A stretch of DNA of 40,209 nt from an uncultured Flavobacteriales bacterium (GCA_946480085.1 CAMLHZ010000023.1:1-40209); one strand, 5' to 3'; positions 8,632-16,293 are shown, counted from the stretch's first letter. Notes: generated by a model not told the origin, from the sequence alone. Program-made: numbers and translations.

Positions 8632-9102
8632 TTAATGTCCTACAATATCAGTTTGCATTGGTCCTAAAATACCTAGCAACTCATTTTGTTCTGCCTGTGG
8701 AACGTTGAATTGATTCAAAGAATTTACAAGTGCTGTGACAAGCGCTCCAAATTCTGCATCTGTAATGTTCATTCCATCGTGTGCGTCGTACATGTTTGCT
8801 CCTTTATATGTGTAAGGTCCGCCAGTGGCGTCACATAACTGGTCAATCAAACGCTCACGGAAAAGTGCAAAGCGATATGGATCTGCCCCGGTTGCCGCAA
8901 AATTGTCTGCGATAGTTGGGTCTGCCAATACGTTTTGAATAAATTGATCTGTAACTGCTGTAATTGCTGCATCTCCACCTAATCTTGTATAAAGAGAAGG
9001 AGTTGGAGTAGGTTCCGGAGTTGTAGTTTCGTCTTTCTTACATGAAATAGTAAGCAATGATAAACTTAGTACTCCGGCCATTATTAAAGTTAGCTTTTTC
9101 AT
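8632..9102 (-). CDS. Group 1 truncated haemoglobin, exported as a lipoprotein
   Basis: 156 residues. A lipoprotein signal ends at Cys21 (SLLTISCKKDE), followed by a Thr/Pro-rich linker (about 24-36) and a group I 2-over-2 globin: YTRLGGDAAITAV at 38-50, NVLADP at 57-62, ATGGPYTYKG at 92-101 and the proximal heme histidine H108 in YDAHDGMNIT. The position normally occupied by Tyr B10 (F-Y in TrHbN) reads F54-I55, so the usual ligand-stabilising tyrosine appears to be missing. The residues after Cys21 (K-K-D-E) fit the K-(D/E)2 lipoprotein export signal described for Capnocytophaga, suggesting surface exposure. It lies 36 bases downstream of a small HMA-like gene on the same strand and is probably co-transcribed with it. 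Confidence 0.9.
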   Translation of the reverse strand: MKKLTLIMAGVLSLSLLTISCKKDETTTPEPTPTPSLYTRLGGDAAITAVTDQFIQNVLADPTIADNFAATGADPYRFALFRERLIDQLCDATGGPYTYKGANMYDAHDGMNITDAEFGALVTALVNSLNQFNVPQAEQNELLGILGPMQTDIVGH

Positions 9103-9138
9103 AATTTTTCGTTTTTATTAGTTTTTAATTGAGGGACT

Positions 9139-9555
9139 TTAATCTCTTACGCAAAGGAATCGCTTCACTCTAGTTATGTATGCCACATTAATAGGGCATT
9201 TCGGACCACTTTGTACAAATACCTTTTCCTTTAATTTTAAATTGTATTTCGACAAGATCATTTCGTCAATTTCTTCCTGGTCAATATCACTGACTGCGTA
9301 TGAAATCACAAGTAGTTTACTAGAGCTGTTGTACGTACTTCCGTTTACACCTGATTTCTTTTTTAGGCTTTTCCGAATTTTAGCAATAGTGGTAGTGTCT
9401 TGTACATTTGATACATCATATTGCAGGAAATTGACGACAGGAGCTTTTGCTCCCGGACCAGGTTCTTCCCAGTTGGCCCAGACAAATGCCGAAAGAAATA
9501 CCAGAAGAATCAGAATTCCCGTGAATTTTGCGAAACGAATTAAGAACTTTTTCAT
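9139..9555 (-). CDS. Small membrane-anchored protein with HMA-like (ferredoxin-fold) domain lacking CxxC
   Basis: 138 residues with an N-terminal membrane anchor or uncleaved signal (about 8-29, FAKFTGILILLVFLSAFVWA). The rest, especially TTIAKIRKSLKKKSGV ... KLLVISYAVSDIDQEEI ... KYNLKLK, has the beta-alpha-beta spacing of heavy-metal-associated (HMA) domains, but the metal-binding CxxC is replaced (region NVQDTTTI). The C-terminus has KCPINVAYITRVKRFLC with two cysteines. The domain call is by eye and moderate. It precedes the exported truncated haemoglobin by 36 bases and has a palindrome and a direct repeat upstream, so the two may form a small heme-, redox- or NO-related unit (inference). 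Confidence 0.6.
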   Translation of the reverse strand: MKKFLIRFAKFTGILILLVFLSAFVWANWEEPGPGAKAPVVNFLQYDVSNVQDTTTIAKIRKSLKKKSGVNGSTYNSSSKLLVISYAVSDIDQEEIDEMILSKYNLKLKEKVFVQSGPKCPINVAYITRVKRFLCVRD

Positions 9556-9556
9556 A

Positions 9557-9585
9557 GCGTAAGATGTTGTTTAAACAACCTACGC
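9557..9585. promoter_or_regulatory. Long palindrome next to the start codon of the HMA-like gene
   Basis: GTTGTTTAAACAAC at 9566-9579 is a perfect 14-bp palindrome. It is flanked by GCGTA (9557-9561) and TACGC (9581-9585), which extend the dyad imperfectly. The ATG of the gene lies at 9555-9553, so the element could be an operator or an mRNA hairpin sequestering the start region. Confidence 0.5.
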
Positions 9586-9607
9586 AGGGAATGAATGTTT
9601 GGATCTC

Positions 9608-9628
9608 AATTGTCAGAGAATTGTCAGA
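9608..9628. promoter_or_regulatory. Direct repeat with 11-bp period (operator candidate)
   Basis: AATTGTCAGA occurs at 9608-9617 and again at 9619-9628, one helical turn apart, 53 bases upstream of the start at 9555. The spacing (TGTCA-N6-TGTCA) is that of sites bound by OmpR/PhoB-type response regulators. The regulator is unknown. Confidence 0.5.
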
Positions 9629-9678
9629 AAAAATTCAATAATTTTTATAGAGGCTTGATTTTACTGCTTTTTCTGGAA

Positions 9679-9714
9679 CAAAAAAAATCGGTTCCGAACA
9701 AACGAAACCGATTT
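9679..9714 (-). terminator. Rho-independent terminator of the M14 carboxypeptidase gene
   Basis: Minus strand: AAATCGGTT (9714-9706) pairs with AACCGATTT (9693-9685), a perfect 9-bp stem, and the T-run continues to about 9679. The stop codon of the carboxypeptidase is at 9734. Confidence 0.85.
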
Positions 9715-9733
9715 AAATCTTAAAAATGGTATC

Positions 9734-12100
9734 CTAGTGAACCACTGCAACCTTCATTGGAGCAATAACTCCTTTGGGAGTAATAACGTTCACATAGTAA
9801 ATTCCTTCTGTCCAGTTCTGAACCGAAAATTCAATTTTGTTTGTCAGCGCATTAGCAACCGAAGTGTAAACTACTTTTCCATTCAAATCTACAACTGTAA
9901 CTTCTGCATTTTCAATGGGTTGTTGGAAGCTGATTGTTGCCTTGTTGTTTGATGGATTCGGAACGATAAATGCTTCAGTATATTCATTTTCATTTACTGA
10001 AGATTCGTCCAAATTATAGGAAATCGTAAAATCATCGAAGTAGAAACCATCTTCGCGGGCACCACCATCAGACTTTAGGATAAATCTAACTTTGATCTTT
10101 TGACCAATGTAATCCGATAGGTCTATTTCTTCTAGCACCCATGATGCTTGTGTTCCGTCGTAAATTGGTTCATTGTCTGGTTGAACAGAACCACTGGCAC
10201 TTGTACCTGGATTGGTGTAAAGTCCGCACTGACCTTGCCATGTTGTTCCGAAATCTGTTGAAACCTGGAATTGTGTAAAATCATAATCTGCTTCAATAGC
10301 CCATTTTGCATAATAACTGATTTTCGCAACGGTTGCTGCTGTCAAATCAATAGTGTCGTTATACATGAATGTTTTATTCGCGTTGTTCGCATAGTCACCA
10401 GTTGGACTATCTGTAAACGACTTGCTTGGAGAATAATATTCGGTTGTTGAAGTTCCCCAGTTTCCTGTCCAATTTACCTGCGTATTTGCTTCATCTACAA
10501 ACTGAGTTGTAATATCTCCAAAGGTTTTTGTAATTGTATCGTGTTTGATCCAAAGTCCGTTGTCAGTATTCAAAACGTATTTGATAACATCACCAAACTG
10601 AATTCCGCCGTTTAGTGTGTAAGAAATGCTTCCAGCTTCTGTTCCCATAATTGCTAAATCATGAGAAACACCTGAACCAACCGAAGCAATTCCTGTGATA
10701 GGAGTGATGGTCACAGTTACAGGTCCATCTTCTATTCCTAAGCGGTAAGAAGAATGGTTGAAGTTTCCTGTTGTAGTTGCAACCGATGTTGGATCTGTAT
10801 CGGAAGTTACGTAATACTTGTGTGTTAAGTGGGAAAGGATCATGTTTGGAAAAAGCATATCCTGACAAATTCCGGTGATTTCCGAAGATGCCGGCCAAAA
10901 TCCGCCCGAAGTATTTGAAACCTCAGGAGTCATTGCAAAGATTTTCGGTTTGACAACTGTGTCTACTTTGTACATATAGTCATCAGAATCTCCTGAAGCA
11001 GGATACAAACTAGAACTTTTCATTGCCGTATAGCCATTATGAATGACCATGTGATGTGTAAATGCATCAAAATAATCGTGATCTTCTGCTAATTCAGCAG
11101 TTGTTGTTCCAATTGGGAAAAGAATGTCATTTCCGTAAGTGTGGGCATTGAAGCAGTAACGGAAATTTCTGTTTTCACATAAATATTTAATGGCTTGTGT
11201 TTCCGGTTCTGAAAAAGCAGCAGTTCCACAATACGTATCGTTACTTTGAGTAGTGGTTGTTCCTGTTGTTCCCCAACCGTAAGAGTAGTTTCTGTTTAAG
11301 TCTACACCGTAACTTCCGCCACTATTCAAACGACGGTTTTTACGCCACATTCCGCCGCCATTAGGATCGGTGGTTTGATTGTAAATGTATCCGTCAGGAT
11401 TGACCATTGGAACAAAGTACATTTCTGTGTTATCCACCAGGTATTTTACTTCGTCATTGGTAGCATAGTTTTCAAGCAAATACCACATGTAGAAAATCAC
11501 TTCTGAAAGCGAGTTGGGTTCACGGGCATGATGAACTGCTGTATACAATACTTCCGGTTCCGAATCATCTTCATCAGTACCAGGATTATCGCTTAAACGC
11601 AGCCAGAAGATGTTTCTACCTTCATATGTTTGGAACGTAGAAATTGGTGCACGTGCAGTGATTAAGTTTGGATATTGAGCCGCCATTGCATCAACCTCGT
11701 CCAAAAATTGCTGGTAAGTCAAAAAGCCACCCATTGAACCTAAATTGAAGTTTGAAGGAACAGTTGGTGGAGTGTAAGAACCGCCTGAAGAACCTGAACA
11801 TCCAATGTTCTTGAGAGTTTCTTCAACGTGTTTTTGATTTTGTTCAACATAAAACGCTTTTACATCTTCAATCAAAATTTCAACGGCAATGCCCTGGTTT
11901 CTGATAATCTGTAATTCAGCATCAGAGAAATCTGATATAAGAAATGTTTCTTGTTTGTGAGTTCCGTGATCAATTGCAATACCTTGTTCGGCTAAAAGTT
12001 TCAATTCTTCACTTGTTGCGGAAATTTTTGCTCTGGAATACGTTTGAGCGTTTGAGTTCATTGCGCAGGAGAGAAGCACAAAGAGTAATAGTTTTTTCAT
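9734..12100 (-). CDS. Secreted M14 zinc carboxypeptidase with T9SS type A sorting domain
   Basis: 788 residues: signal peptide (MKKLLLFVLLSCAMNSNAQ), a propeptide-like region to about 115, then a peptidase M14 domain. The zinc motif HxxE is H191-E194 in AVHHAREPNS. Also present are PMVNPDGY, VDLNRNYSYGWG (substrate Arg/Asn), the third ligand in FNAHTYGND and the catalytic glutamate in FAMTPEVSNTSGG. A beta-sandwich, jelly-roll-like domain follows (about 540-700, ending FYFDDFTISY). The last ~80 residues (FIVPNPSNNKATISF ... VVDLNGKVVY ... GIYYVNV) are a type A T9SS sorting domain. It should remove C-terminal amino acids from peptides outside the cell. Single gene with its own terminator; no obvious promoter seen upstream. 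Confidence 0.95.
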   Translation of the reverse strand: MKKLLLFVLLSCAMNSNAQTYSRAKISATSEELKLLAEQGIAIDHGTHKQETFLISDFSDAELQIIRNQGIAVEILIEDVKAFYVEQNQKHVEETLKNIGCSGSSGGSYTPPTVPSNFNLGSMGGFLTYQQFLDEVDAMAAQYPNLITARAPISTFQTYEGRNIFWLRLSDNPGTDEDDSEPEVLYTAVHHAREPNSLSEVIFYMWYLLENYATNDEVKYLVDNTEMYFVPMVNPDGYIYNQTTDPNGGGMWRKNRRLNSGGSYGVDLNRNYSYGWGTTGTTTTQSNDTYCGTAAFSEPETQAIKYLCENRNFRYCFNAHTYGNDILFPIGTTTAELAEDHDYFDAFTHHMVIHNGYTAMKSSSLYPASGDSDDYMYKVDTVVKPKIFAMTPEVSNTSGGFWPASSEITGICQDMLFPNMILSHLTHKYYVTSDTDPTSVATTTGNFNHSSYRLGIEDGPVTVTITPITGIASVGSGVSHDLAIMGTEAGSISYTLNGGIQFGDVIKYVLNTDNGLWIKHDTITKTFGDITTQFVDEANTQVNWTGNWGTSTTEYYSPSKSFTDSPTGDYANNANKTFMYNDTIDLTAATVAKISYYAKWAIEADYDFTQFQVSTDFGTTWQGQCGLYTNPGTSASGSVQPDNEPIYDGTQASWVLEEIDLSDYIGQKIKVRFILKSDGGAREDGFYFDDFTISYNLDESSVNENEYTEAFIVPNPSNNKATISFQQPIENAEVTVVDLNGKVVYTSVANALTNKIEFSVQNWTEGIYYVNVITPKGVIAPMKVAVVH

Positions 12101-12137
12101 TTTCGAGTAATATAGAGAGTCTTAAAAGTAGACTTTT

Positions 12138-12161
12138 AATTGATAATTACCAATTACTAAT
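12138..12161. repeat. Degenerate heptad (7-bp period) repeat
   Basis: Units AATTGAT, AATTACC and AATTACT follow each other at exact 7-bp spacing, then AAT, in the gap between gldD and the carboxypeptidase gene. It resembles the longer array at 14697-14808. Confidence 0.55.
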
Positions 12162-12242
12162 ACAAAAGATCAGGTACTTCAACTTCAGTCATTAACCCTA
12201 TTCAATTGGTCTGACAACTGAAGGAATAAATTCGTATTCAAT

Positions 12243-12274
12243 AAAAAAGGCTGCCGAGCGGAGTCGAGGCAGCC
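12243..12274 (-). terminator. gldD terminator built from a REP-type palindrome
   Basis: GGCTGCC (12249-12255) and GGCAGCC (12268-12274) form a perfect 7-bp stem around the 12-base core GAGCGGAGTCGA. On the minus strand it is followed by six T, so it would terminate gldD transcription (stop at 12304). The same core is found twice at the end of recX (18542-18556 and 18597-18611), so a dispersed repeat has become a terminator here. Confidence 0.8.
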
Positions 12275-12303
12275 AATTAGTCATCTGTAATTATTAATTA
12301 TAT

Positions 12304-12906
12304 CTATTTCCACTCAAACGTCTCGATCATATGATAAAGATCCTTTTTCAGGTATTCCAAACTTGGGCGAAGTGAATCGTAATTCGGTTTACAGTTCATC
12401 AAAACTTCTCCCCGAATGAAGTGATTGACAGAATCTGTCAGATAAAACTGATAGTTTGTTGCCACATCTCCCTGCAATTCGAAGAAGGTTCCGTAAACTT
12501 TTTTATCAGGAAAAACATAGCGCTTACGCTCAATTTTTGTTGCTTTAATTTGGTGCTCATCCACTTTGTCATTTGAAAGATTGATGTACCTCACTAAGGT
12601 GTCGTGATTTGCCAACGGATAATAGTTCAGGTACATTATTCCGTTGAGCGGACCAAGATTAATTTCCTGATGATTTGTGATTTCGCTTTTGTACATCACT
12701 GGTCGAACCAAAAATGATTTGGAAACTTCATAAACATAAGGTTCATCCAAAGCCATTTTTGTGTACTCGTGTTTTGGAAGATTGGTGCGCAAGAAACTTG
12801 GAGGTTTTGGAATCAACATTTCGTCATCTCCACAAGACTGAAGTGCTAAAATGGAAGTCAATCCAAAAAAAGTCAGGAATAAATTAAATCTCTTGTTCAT
12901 GTTCAA
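12304..12906 (-). CDS. gldD: Gliding motility lipoprotein GldD
   Basis: 200 residues. The lipoprotein signal ends at Cys25 (ILALQSC). The mature protein begins with PKPPSFLRTNLPKHEYTKM and ends with the highly conserved stretches GTFFELQGDVATNYQFYLTD, SVNHFIRGEVLMN and PNYDSLRP...TFEWK that characterise GldD. GldD is an outer-membrane-associated lipoprotein needed for gliding and linked to type IX secretion. Its start lies inside the 3' end of gldE (23-base overlap), in a run with ssb and mutY; this order is typical of Flavobacteria. Met3 is an alternative start. A REP-derived terminator follows. Confidence 0.93.
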   Translation of the reverse strand: MNMNKRFNLFLTFFGLTSILALQSCGDDEMLIPKPPSFLRTNLPKHEYTKMALDEPYVYEVSKSFLVRPVMYKSEITNHQEINLGPLNGIMYLNYYPLANHDTLVRYINLSNDKVDEHQIKATKIERKRYVFPDKKVYGTFFELQGDVATNYQFYLTDSVNHFIRGEVLMNCKPNYDSLRPSLEYLKKDLYHMIETFEWK

Positions 12907-14200
12907 TAATCACTTTTACCATTTTCACTCGTCGCTTATCCGAAGATTCAACAATGAGCTTTATGTTGTCGACAACGATGTATTCGTTGTTCATTAATAT
13001 TTTACCAGCTTGTTCTGTGATAAATCCTCCGATAGTGTCAGATTCACCTTTCAACTGTTCCAATTCTTTTCCATTTATATCGAGGATCTTGTAAAAATCA
13101 ACCAAGGCTGTTTTTCCTTCGAAAAGGAATGTAGACTCGTCAATTTTCGTGTAACTAATATCCTCATCATCGAATTCATCAGTGATATCACCAACAATTT
13201 CTTCTAATACATCTTCCAAAGTTACTAAACCTGAGCACGCGCCGTATTCATCAACGACAATTGCCATATGCATTTTCATTCCTTGAAATTCTTTCAGCAA
13301 GTCGTCAATCTTCTTGTTTTCAGGTACAAAATATGGTTTTCGCAGTAAGGTCTGCCACTCAAAATTTGGTTCATTCAAAAACGGAAGCAGGTCTTTTATA
13401 TATAAAACACCAACCATTTGGTCGAATTTATCCTCATAAACGGGCATTCTGGAATAGCCGGATTTCAAGATCACCTCAATCACGTCACTAAAACTCTGAT
13501 CATGAGAAAGTGTTACACAATCTAAGCGTGAACACATGATCTGTCGAACTTCTGTGTTTCCAAATTTTACAATTCCTTCTAATATTCGTTGTTCGTTTTT
13601 CGTTGAATCATCTTCAATTGTCAGAGCAATTGCTTGCTCAAGATCATCACTTGAAAGATTTACACCTCGTTTACGAGCGCGTTTGTTAACGAGATTTGTT
13701 CCGTTTACCAATAACCAGCGAAGCCAGGAAAAAGGGGGGAGGGAGTTTAACGCGAAAAGTGGTTGCGACATTATCAGTGTAATGCGTTTGGAATGCATTG
13801 TTGAATACATTTTGGGAACAACCTCTCCAAATAATAAAATTGCTACTGTAATTCCTGCAATTTCAATTGTTGAGCGCAACCAGCTCAGTGAGCCGGCTGA
13901 AGGAAGTACTTTTTCAAGAAACTCCGTGGAGATAATTGCCATGCAAACATTCACCAAATTGTTTCCGATAAGAACGGTTGCAAGTAAGTCTTTTGGTCGC
14001 TGCAGTAATTTTAAAGCCGATTTTGAACTTCTTGATAATTCTGATTCTATTTCAAGTTTGTCGGTTGGACTTAATGAAAAGAAAGCAACTTCAGAAGCTG
14101 AGAAAATAGCAGAAAGCGCCAATAGCAATATGGCAGAAACTGTGAAAACCACAATGTCATAATTACTTATTGACGTTATTGCAGCGGCTGGATCGTCCAT
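12884..14200 (-). CDS. gldE: GldE, CNNM/CorC-type membrane protein with CBS pair
   Basis: 438 residues: an N-terminal DUF21/CNNM membrane domain with about four hydrophobic segments (residues 15-170), then a CBS pair (about 205-330, with RQIMCSRLDCVTL and GYSRMPVYEDKFDQMVGVLYI), VVDEYGACSGLVTLEDVLEE, and a C-terminal CorC_HlyC domain (about 345-430). The CNNM/CorC family is implicated in divalent cation transport. GldE partners functionally with GldD in Flavobacterium gliding. Overlaps gldD by 23 bases and starts 9 bases downstream of the ssb stop. Confidence 0.92.
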   Translation of the reverse strand: MDDPAAAITSISNYDIVVFTVSAILLLALSAIFSASEVAFFSLSPTDKLEIESELSRSSKSALKLLQRPKDLLATVLIGNNLVNVCMAIISTEFLEKVLPSAGSLSWLRSTIEIAGITVAILLFGEVVPKMYSTMHSKRITLIMSQPLFALNSLPPFSWLRWLLVNGTNLVNKRARKRGVNLSSDDLEQAIALTIEDDSTKNEQRILEGIVKFGNTEVRQIMCSRLDCVTLSHDQSFSDVIEVILKSGYSRMPVYEDKFDQMVGVLYIKDLLPFLNEPNFEWQTLLRKPYFVPENKKIDDLLKEFQGMKMHMAIVVDEYGACSGLVTLEDVLEEIVGDITDEFDDEDISYTKIDESTFLFEGKTALVDFYKILDINGKELEQLKGESDTIGGFITEQAGKILMNNEYIVVDNIKLIVESSDKRRVKMVKVIIEHEQEI

Positions 14201-14209
14201 TTTTCGTGA

Positions 14210-14662
14210 TTAAAATGGTAGATCGTCCTCATCAGTTCCGGTAACATCCATGTTTTGCATTGGCTGCTGCGGTTCTGTTGGATATGGAGCATTGTTGTTT
14301 CCGAAATTCTGATTTGAACGATCAGATTTTGGCGTAAGAATGGTTAATTCGTCGGCTACAATTTCGGTGATATAACGTTGCTGACCATTGGCATCTGTCC
14401 AATTACGTGTTTTCAATTTTCCTTCAACGTAAACTTTGGTTCCTTTACGAACGTACTTCTCGGCAATTTCCGCAAGGCTTCTCCACAGAACTATATTGTG
14501 CCAATCTGTAATGTCGCGACGTGTTCCGGTTGACTTATCCGTATAACTTTCAGATGTTGCCAATGGGAAATTGGCGATTACAGTTCCGTTTTCTAATCTT
14601 CTAATTTCAGGGTCTTTACCTAAGTTTCCTATTAAAATCACTTTGTTTACACTACCAGCCAT
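14210..14662 (-). CDS. ssb: Single-stranded DNA-binding protein
   Basis: 150 residues: an OB-fold of about 110 residues (MAGSVNKVILIGNLGKDPEIR ... FPLATSESY ... WHNIVLWRSLAEIAEKYVRKGTKV ... GKLKTRNW), a Gln/Asn/Pro-rich linker and the acidic tip DEDDLPF that recruits partner proteins. It coats single-stranded DNA in replication and repair. It is first of the ssb-gldE-gldD run; a TATATTTG box is 24 bases upstream of the start. Confidence 0.97.
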   Translation of the reverse strand: MAGSVNKVILIGNLGKDPEIRRLENGTVIANFPLATSESYTDKSTGTRRDITDWHNIVLWRSLAEIAEKYVRKGTKVYVEGKLKTRNWTDANGQQRYITEIVADELTILTPKSDRSNQNFGNNNAPYPTEPQQPMQNMDVTGTDEDDLPF

Positions 14663-14685
14663 CAGTCTTCATTTTCTGTCTCTAA

Positions 14686-14693
14686 CAAATATA
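14686..14693 (-). promoter_or_regulatory. -7 promoter box for ssb-gldE-gldD (TATATTTG)
   Basis: The minus strand reads TATATTTG at 14693-14686, a perfect TAnnTTTG match, giving a leader of about 20 nt to the ssb start. No TTG is seen at the -33 distance; that position falls in the heptad repeat array. Confidence 0.5.
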
Positions 14694-14696
14694 ATC

Positions 14697-14808
14697 GAAT
14701 TACTAATTGGAAATTACGAATTACAAATTAAGGGTTATGAGTTACGAGTTACTAGTTATGAGTTATTGGTGCTCTCAATCAGTAATTTGGAATTAGTCGT
14801 TGGTAATT
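14697..14808. repeat. Sixteen-unit degenerate heptad repeat filling the ssb-mutY gap
   Basis: From 14697 the sequence can be cut into 16 consecutive 7-mers with few departures from (G/T/A)(A/G)(A/G)TTA(C/T), for example GAATTAC, GAGTTAC and TAGTTAT. The phase holds for 112 bp without insertion. The array runs from 4 bases beyond the ssb -7 box to the mutY stop codon. It has no coding potential that I can see and no dyad symmetry. Confidence 0.75.
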
Positions 14809-15808
14809 AGCGCAGTTGTTCAAGGAATTTTTCCATTAAACGATGTGTTGGTGGATCTTCATTTGTTGTTTTCCATTCTATTTCCTGTTCTGCAAACACG
14901 TTCGTTTCGCTGGTTTCGTAGAAATAAGCTTGAATACGCTGATGTGAAAGAATGTGCTTTGCCTCATATTTTGCTAAAGGCTGCTCGGTAAATAAGTGAG
15001 ATGGAAGTTCCGCAGTCTCTGTTTCAATCATTGGAAATTCGTTCAAATGCTGCCAAATGTCTTTTTTCTTTCTGTGAACCCAAGCCACTTTATCCTTATC
15101 AGTGAGATAGAAATAGTGGAAATAGCGGTTGCTTACTTTCGTTTTCTTGGATTTTAGCGGACGCGTATTTACAGCTTCTGTTCCGAAACTGGCGCAGGAA
15201 GAAGCTAAAACACAGGTTTCACAATCAGGATTCTTAGGCTTGCACTGCATTGCGCCGAATTCCATAATTGCTTGATTATGAATGTCTGGTTCGTTCTGCG
15301 GAATGAGTTCATTTGCGAGAGCCTGAAACTGTTTCTGTCCGGCTCCTGTATCAATTGGTTCATCAATACCAAAGTATCGACTTAAAATGCGGTAAACGTT
15401 TCCATCTACAACTGCATGTGGAAGTTTAAAGGCAAAAGAGCTGATTGCCGCCGCAGTGTAAGGACCAATTCCTTTTAAAGCAATGATCTCAGCGTATGTT
15501 TCCGGGAATTCTCCGTCGTGAAGTGCCAGAATTTGTTTTGCTGTTGCATGTAAGTTTCTTGCTCTGGAATAATAGCCCAAACCTTGCCATAATTTCAGAA
15601 CATCTTGTTCATCTGCCTCTGCTAAATCTTTAATTGTTGGAAAATTTTCAGTGAAGCTATAATAGTATTTTAAGCCCTGATCAACCCTTGTTTGTTGTAA
15701 AATGACCTCCGATAACCATATGAAATACGGATTTTTCGTCTCCCTCCATGGAAGAATTCTGGCGTTTTGTCTGTACCATTGGTGCATTAGTAGAACGAAA
15801 TCAGTCAT
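14807..15808 (-). CDS. mutY: A/G-specific adenine glycosylase MutY
   Basis: 333 residues. PWRETKNPYFIWLSEVILQQ contains the catalytic glutamate; the helix-hairpin-helix reads LKGIGPYTAAAISSFAF; the catalytic aspartate is in VVDGNVYRILSRYFG. The four cysteines of the [4Fe-4S] cluster are in CKPKNPDCETCVLASSC. A C-terminal NUDIX-like domain (about 225-330) would recognise 8-oxoguanine. It removes adenine mispaired with 8-oxoG. It lies upstream of ssb on the same strand, and divergent from HU with a 108-bp gap. Confidence 0.96.
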   Translation of the reverse strand: MTDFVLLMHQWYRQNARILPWRETKNPYFIWLSEVILQQTRVDQGLKYYYSFTENFPTIKDLAEADEQDVLKLWQGLGYYSRARNLHATAKQILALHDGEFPETYAEIIALKGIGPYTAAAISSFAFKLPHAVVDGNVYRILSRYFGIDEPIDTGAGQKQFQALANELIPQNEPDIHNQAIMEFGAMQCKPKNPDCETCVLASSCASFGTEAVNTRPLKSKKTKVSNRYFHYFYLTDKDKVAWVHRKKKDIWQHLNEFPMIETETAELPSHLFTEQPLAKYEAKHILSHQRIQAYFYETSETNVFAEQEIEWKTTNEDPPTHRLMEKFLEQLR

Positions 15809-15866
15809 TTGGGGAAAAGTTTGAAAAAAAATCTTAATCGCTACAAATTTAATGGGATTGACTCAG

Positions 15867-15874
15867 TACTTTTG
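15867..15874 (+). promoter_or_regulatory. -7 promoter box for the HU gene (TACTTTTG)
   Basis: TACTTTTG matches TAnnTTTG 42 bases upstream of the HU start codon, giving a leader of about 37 nt. There is no TTG at the -33 distance. Confidence 0.5.
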
Positions 15875-15916
15875 CACTGAAAATCACATTGTTGAAAATA
15901 AAATAAATAAAGTAAG

Positions 15917-16207
15917 ATGACAAAGGCAGATATCGTTGCTGAGATTGCAGAAGGGACAGGATTGGAAAGAAACGAAGCGCAAAAGGCTGTTGAGGCGTTT
16001 ATGACGTCTATCAAGACTTCTTTGACTAAAGGACAAAACGTTTATTTAAGAGGTTTTGGAAGCTTTATCGTTAAAGAGCGTGCAGAGAAAACAGGTCGTA
16101 ACATTTCAAAAAATACTACTATCATTATTCCTGCGCACAACATTCCGGCTTTCAAACCGGCTAAAACCTTTGTTGATGAGGTGAAAAACAAGCAAATCGT
16201 AAAATAA
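15917..16207 (+). CDS. HU family DNA-binding protein
   Basis: 96 residues, near the usual 90-100. It begins MTKADIVAEIAEGTGLERNE (helical dimerisation part) and has the beta-arm signature VYLRGFGSFIVKERAEKTGR, followed by the proline-containing arm tip (IIIPAHNIPAFKPAK). HU bends DNA and compacts the nucleoid as a dimer. Divergent from mutY; followed by a strong terminator (16260-16293) that overlaps the promoter of the next gene. Confidence 0.96.
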   Translation: MTKADIVAEIAEGTGLERNEAQKAVEAFMTSIKTSLTKGQNVYLRGFGSFIVKERAEKTGRNISKNTTIIIPAHNIPAFKPAKTFVDEVKNKQIVK

Positions 16208-16231
16208 TTTGTTTGATTTGACTAGAAAAAG

Positions 16232-16260
16232 TTGATTAAAAAGTAATTTTTATATCTTTG
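16232..16260 (+). promoter_or_regulatory. Promoter TTG-N18-TATCTTTG for the small basic ribosomal-type gene
   Basis: TTG at 16232-16234, an 18-base spacer, then TATCTTTG at 16253-16260: a full match to the Bacteroidota sigma-A promoter. The start should fall near 16264-16267, that is, inside the left arm of the HU terminator stem. Confidence 0.75.
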
Positions 16261-16293
16261 CACTCCTGTTTTGCGATAGGAGTGCTTTTTTTT
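16260..16293 (+). terminator. Rho-independent terminator of HU, overlapping the next promoter
   Basis: GCACTCCT (16260-16267) and AGGAGTGC (16278-16285) form a perfect 8-bp stem with a 10-base loop, followed by eight T (16286-16293). It lies about 50 bases after the HU stop. The first stem base is the last base of the TATCTTTG box. Confidence 0.85.

Noticed and set aside
9176..9562. 128-residue plus-strand ORF opposite the HMA-like gene
   Set aside because: The minus-strand gene has a membrane anchor and a domain-like pattern; the plus frame shows neither.
9608..9628. Naming the direct repeat a Pho box
   Set aside because: The spacing matches, but there is no phosphate gene nearby and the box is only two units; kept as a general response-regulator site.
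13536..14162. 208-residue plus-strand ORF opposite gldE
   Set aside because: Shadow of the gldE coding frame with no family features.
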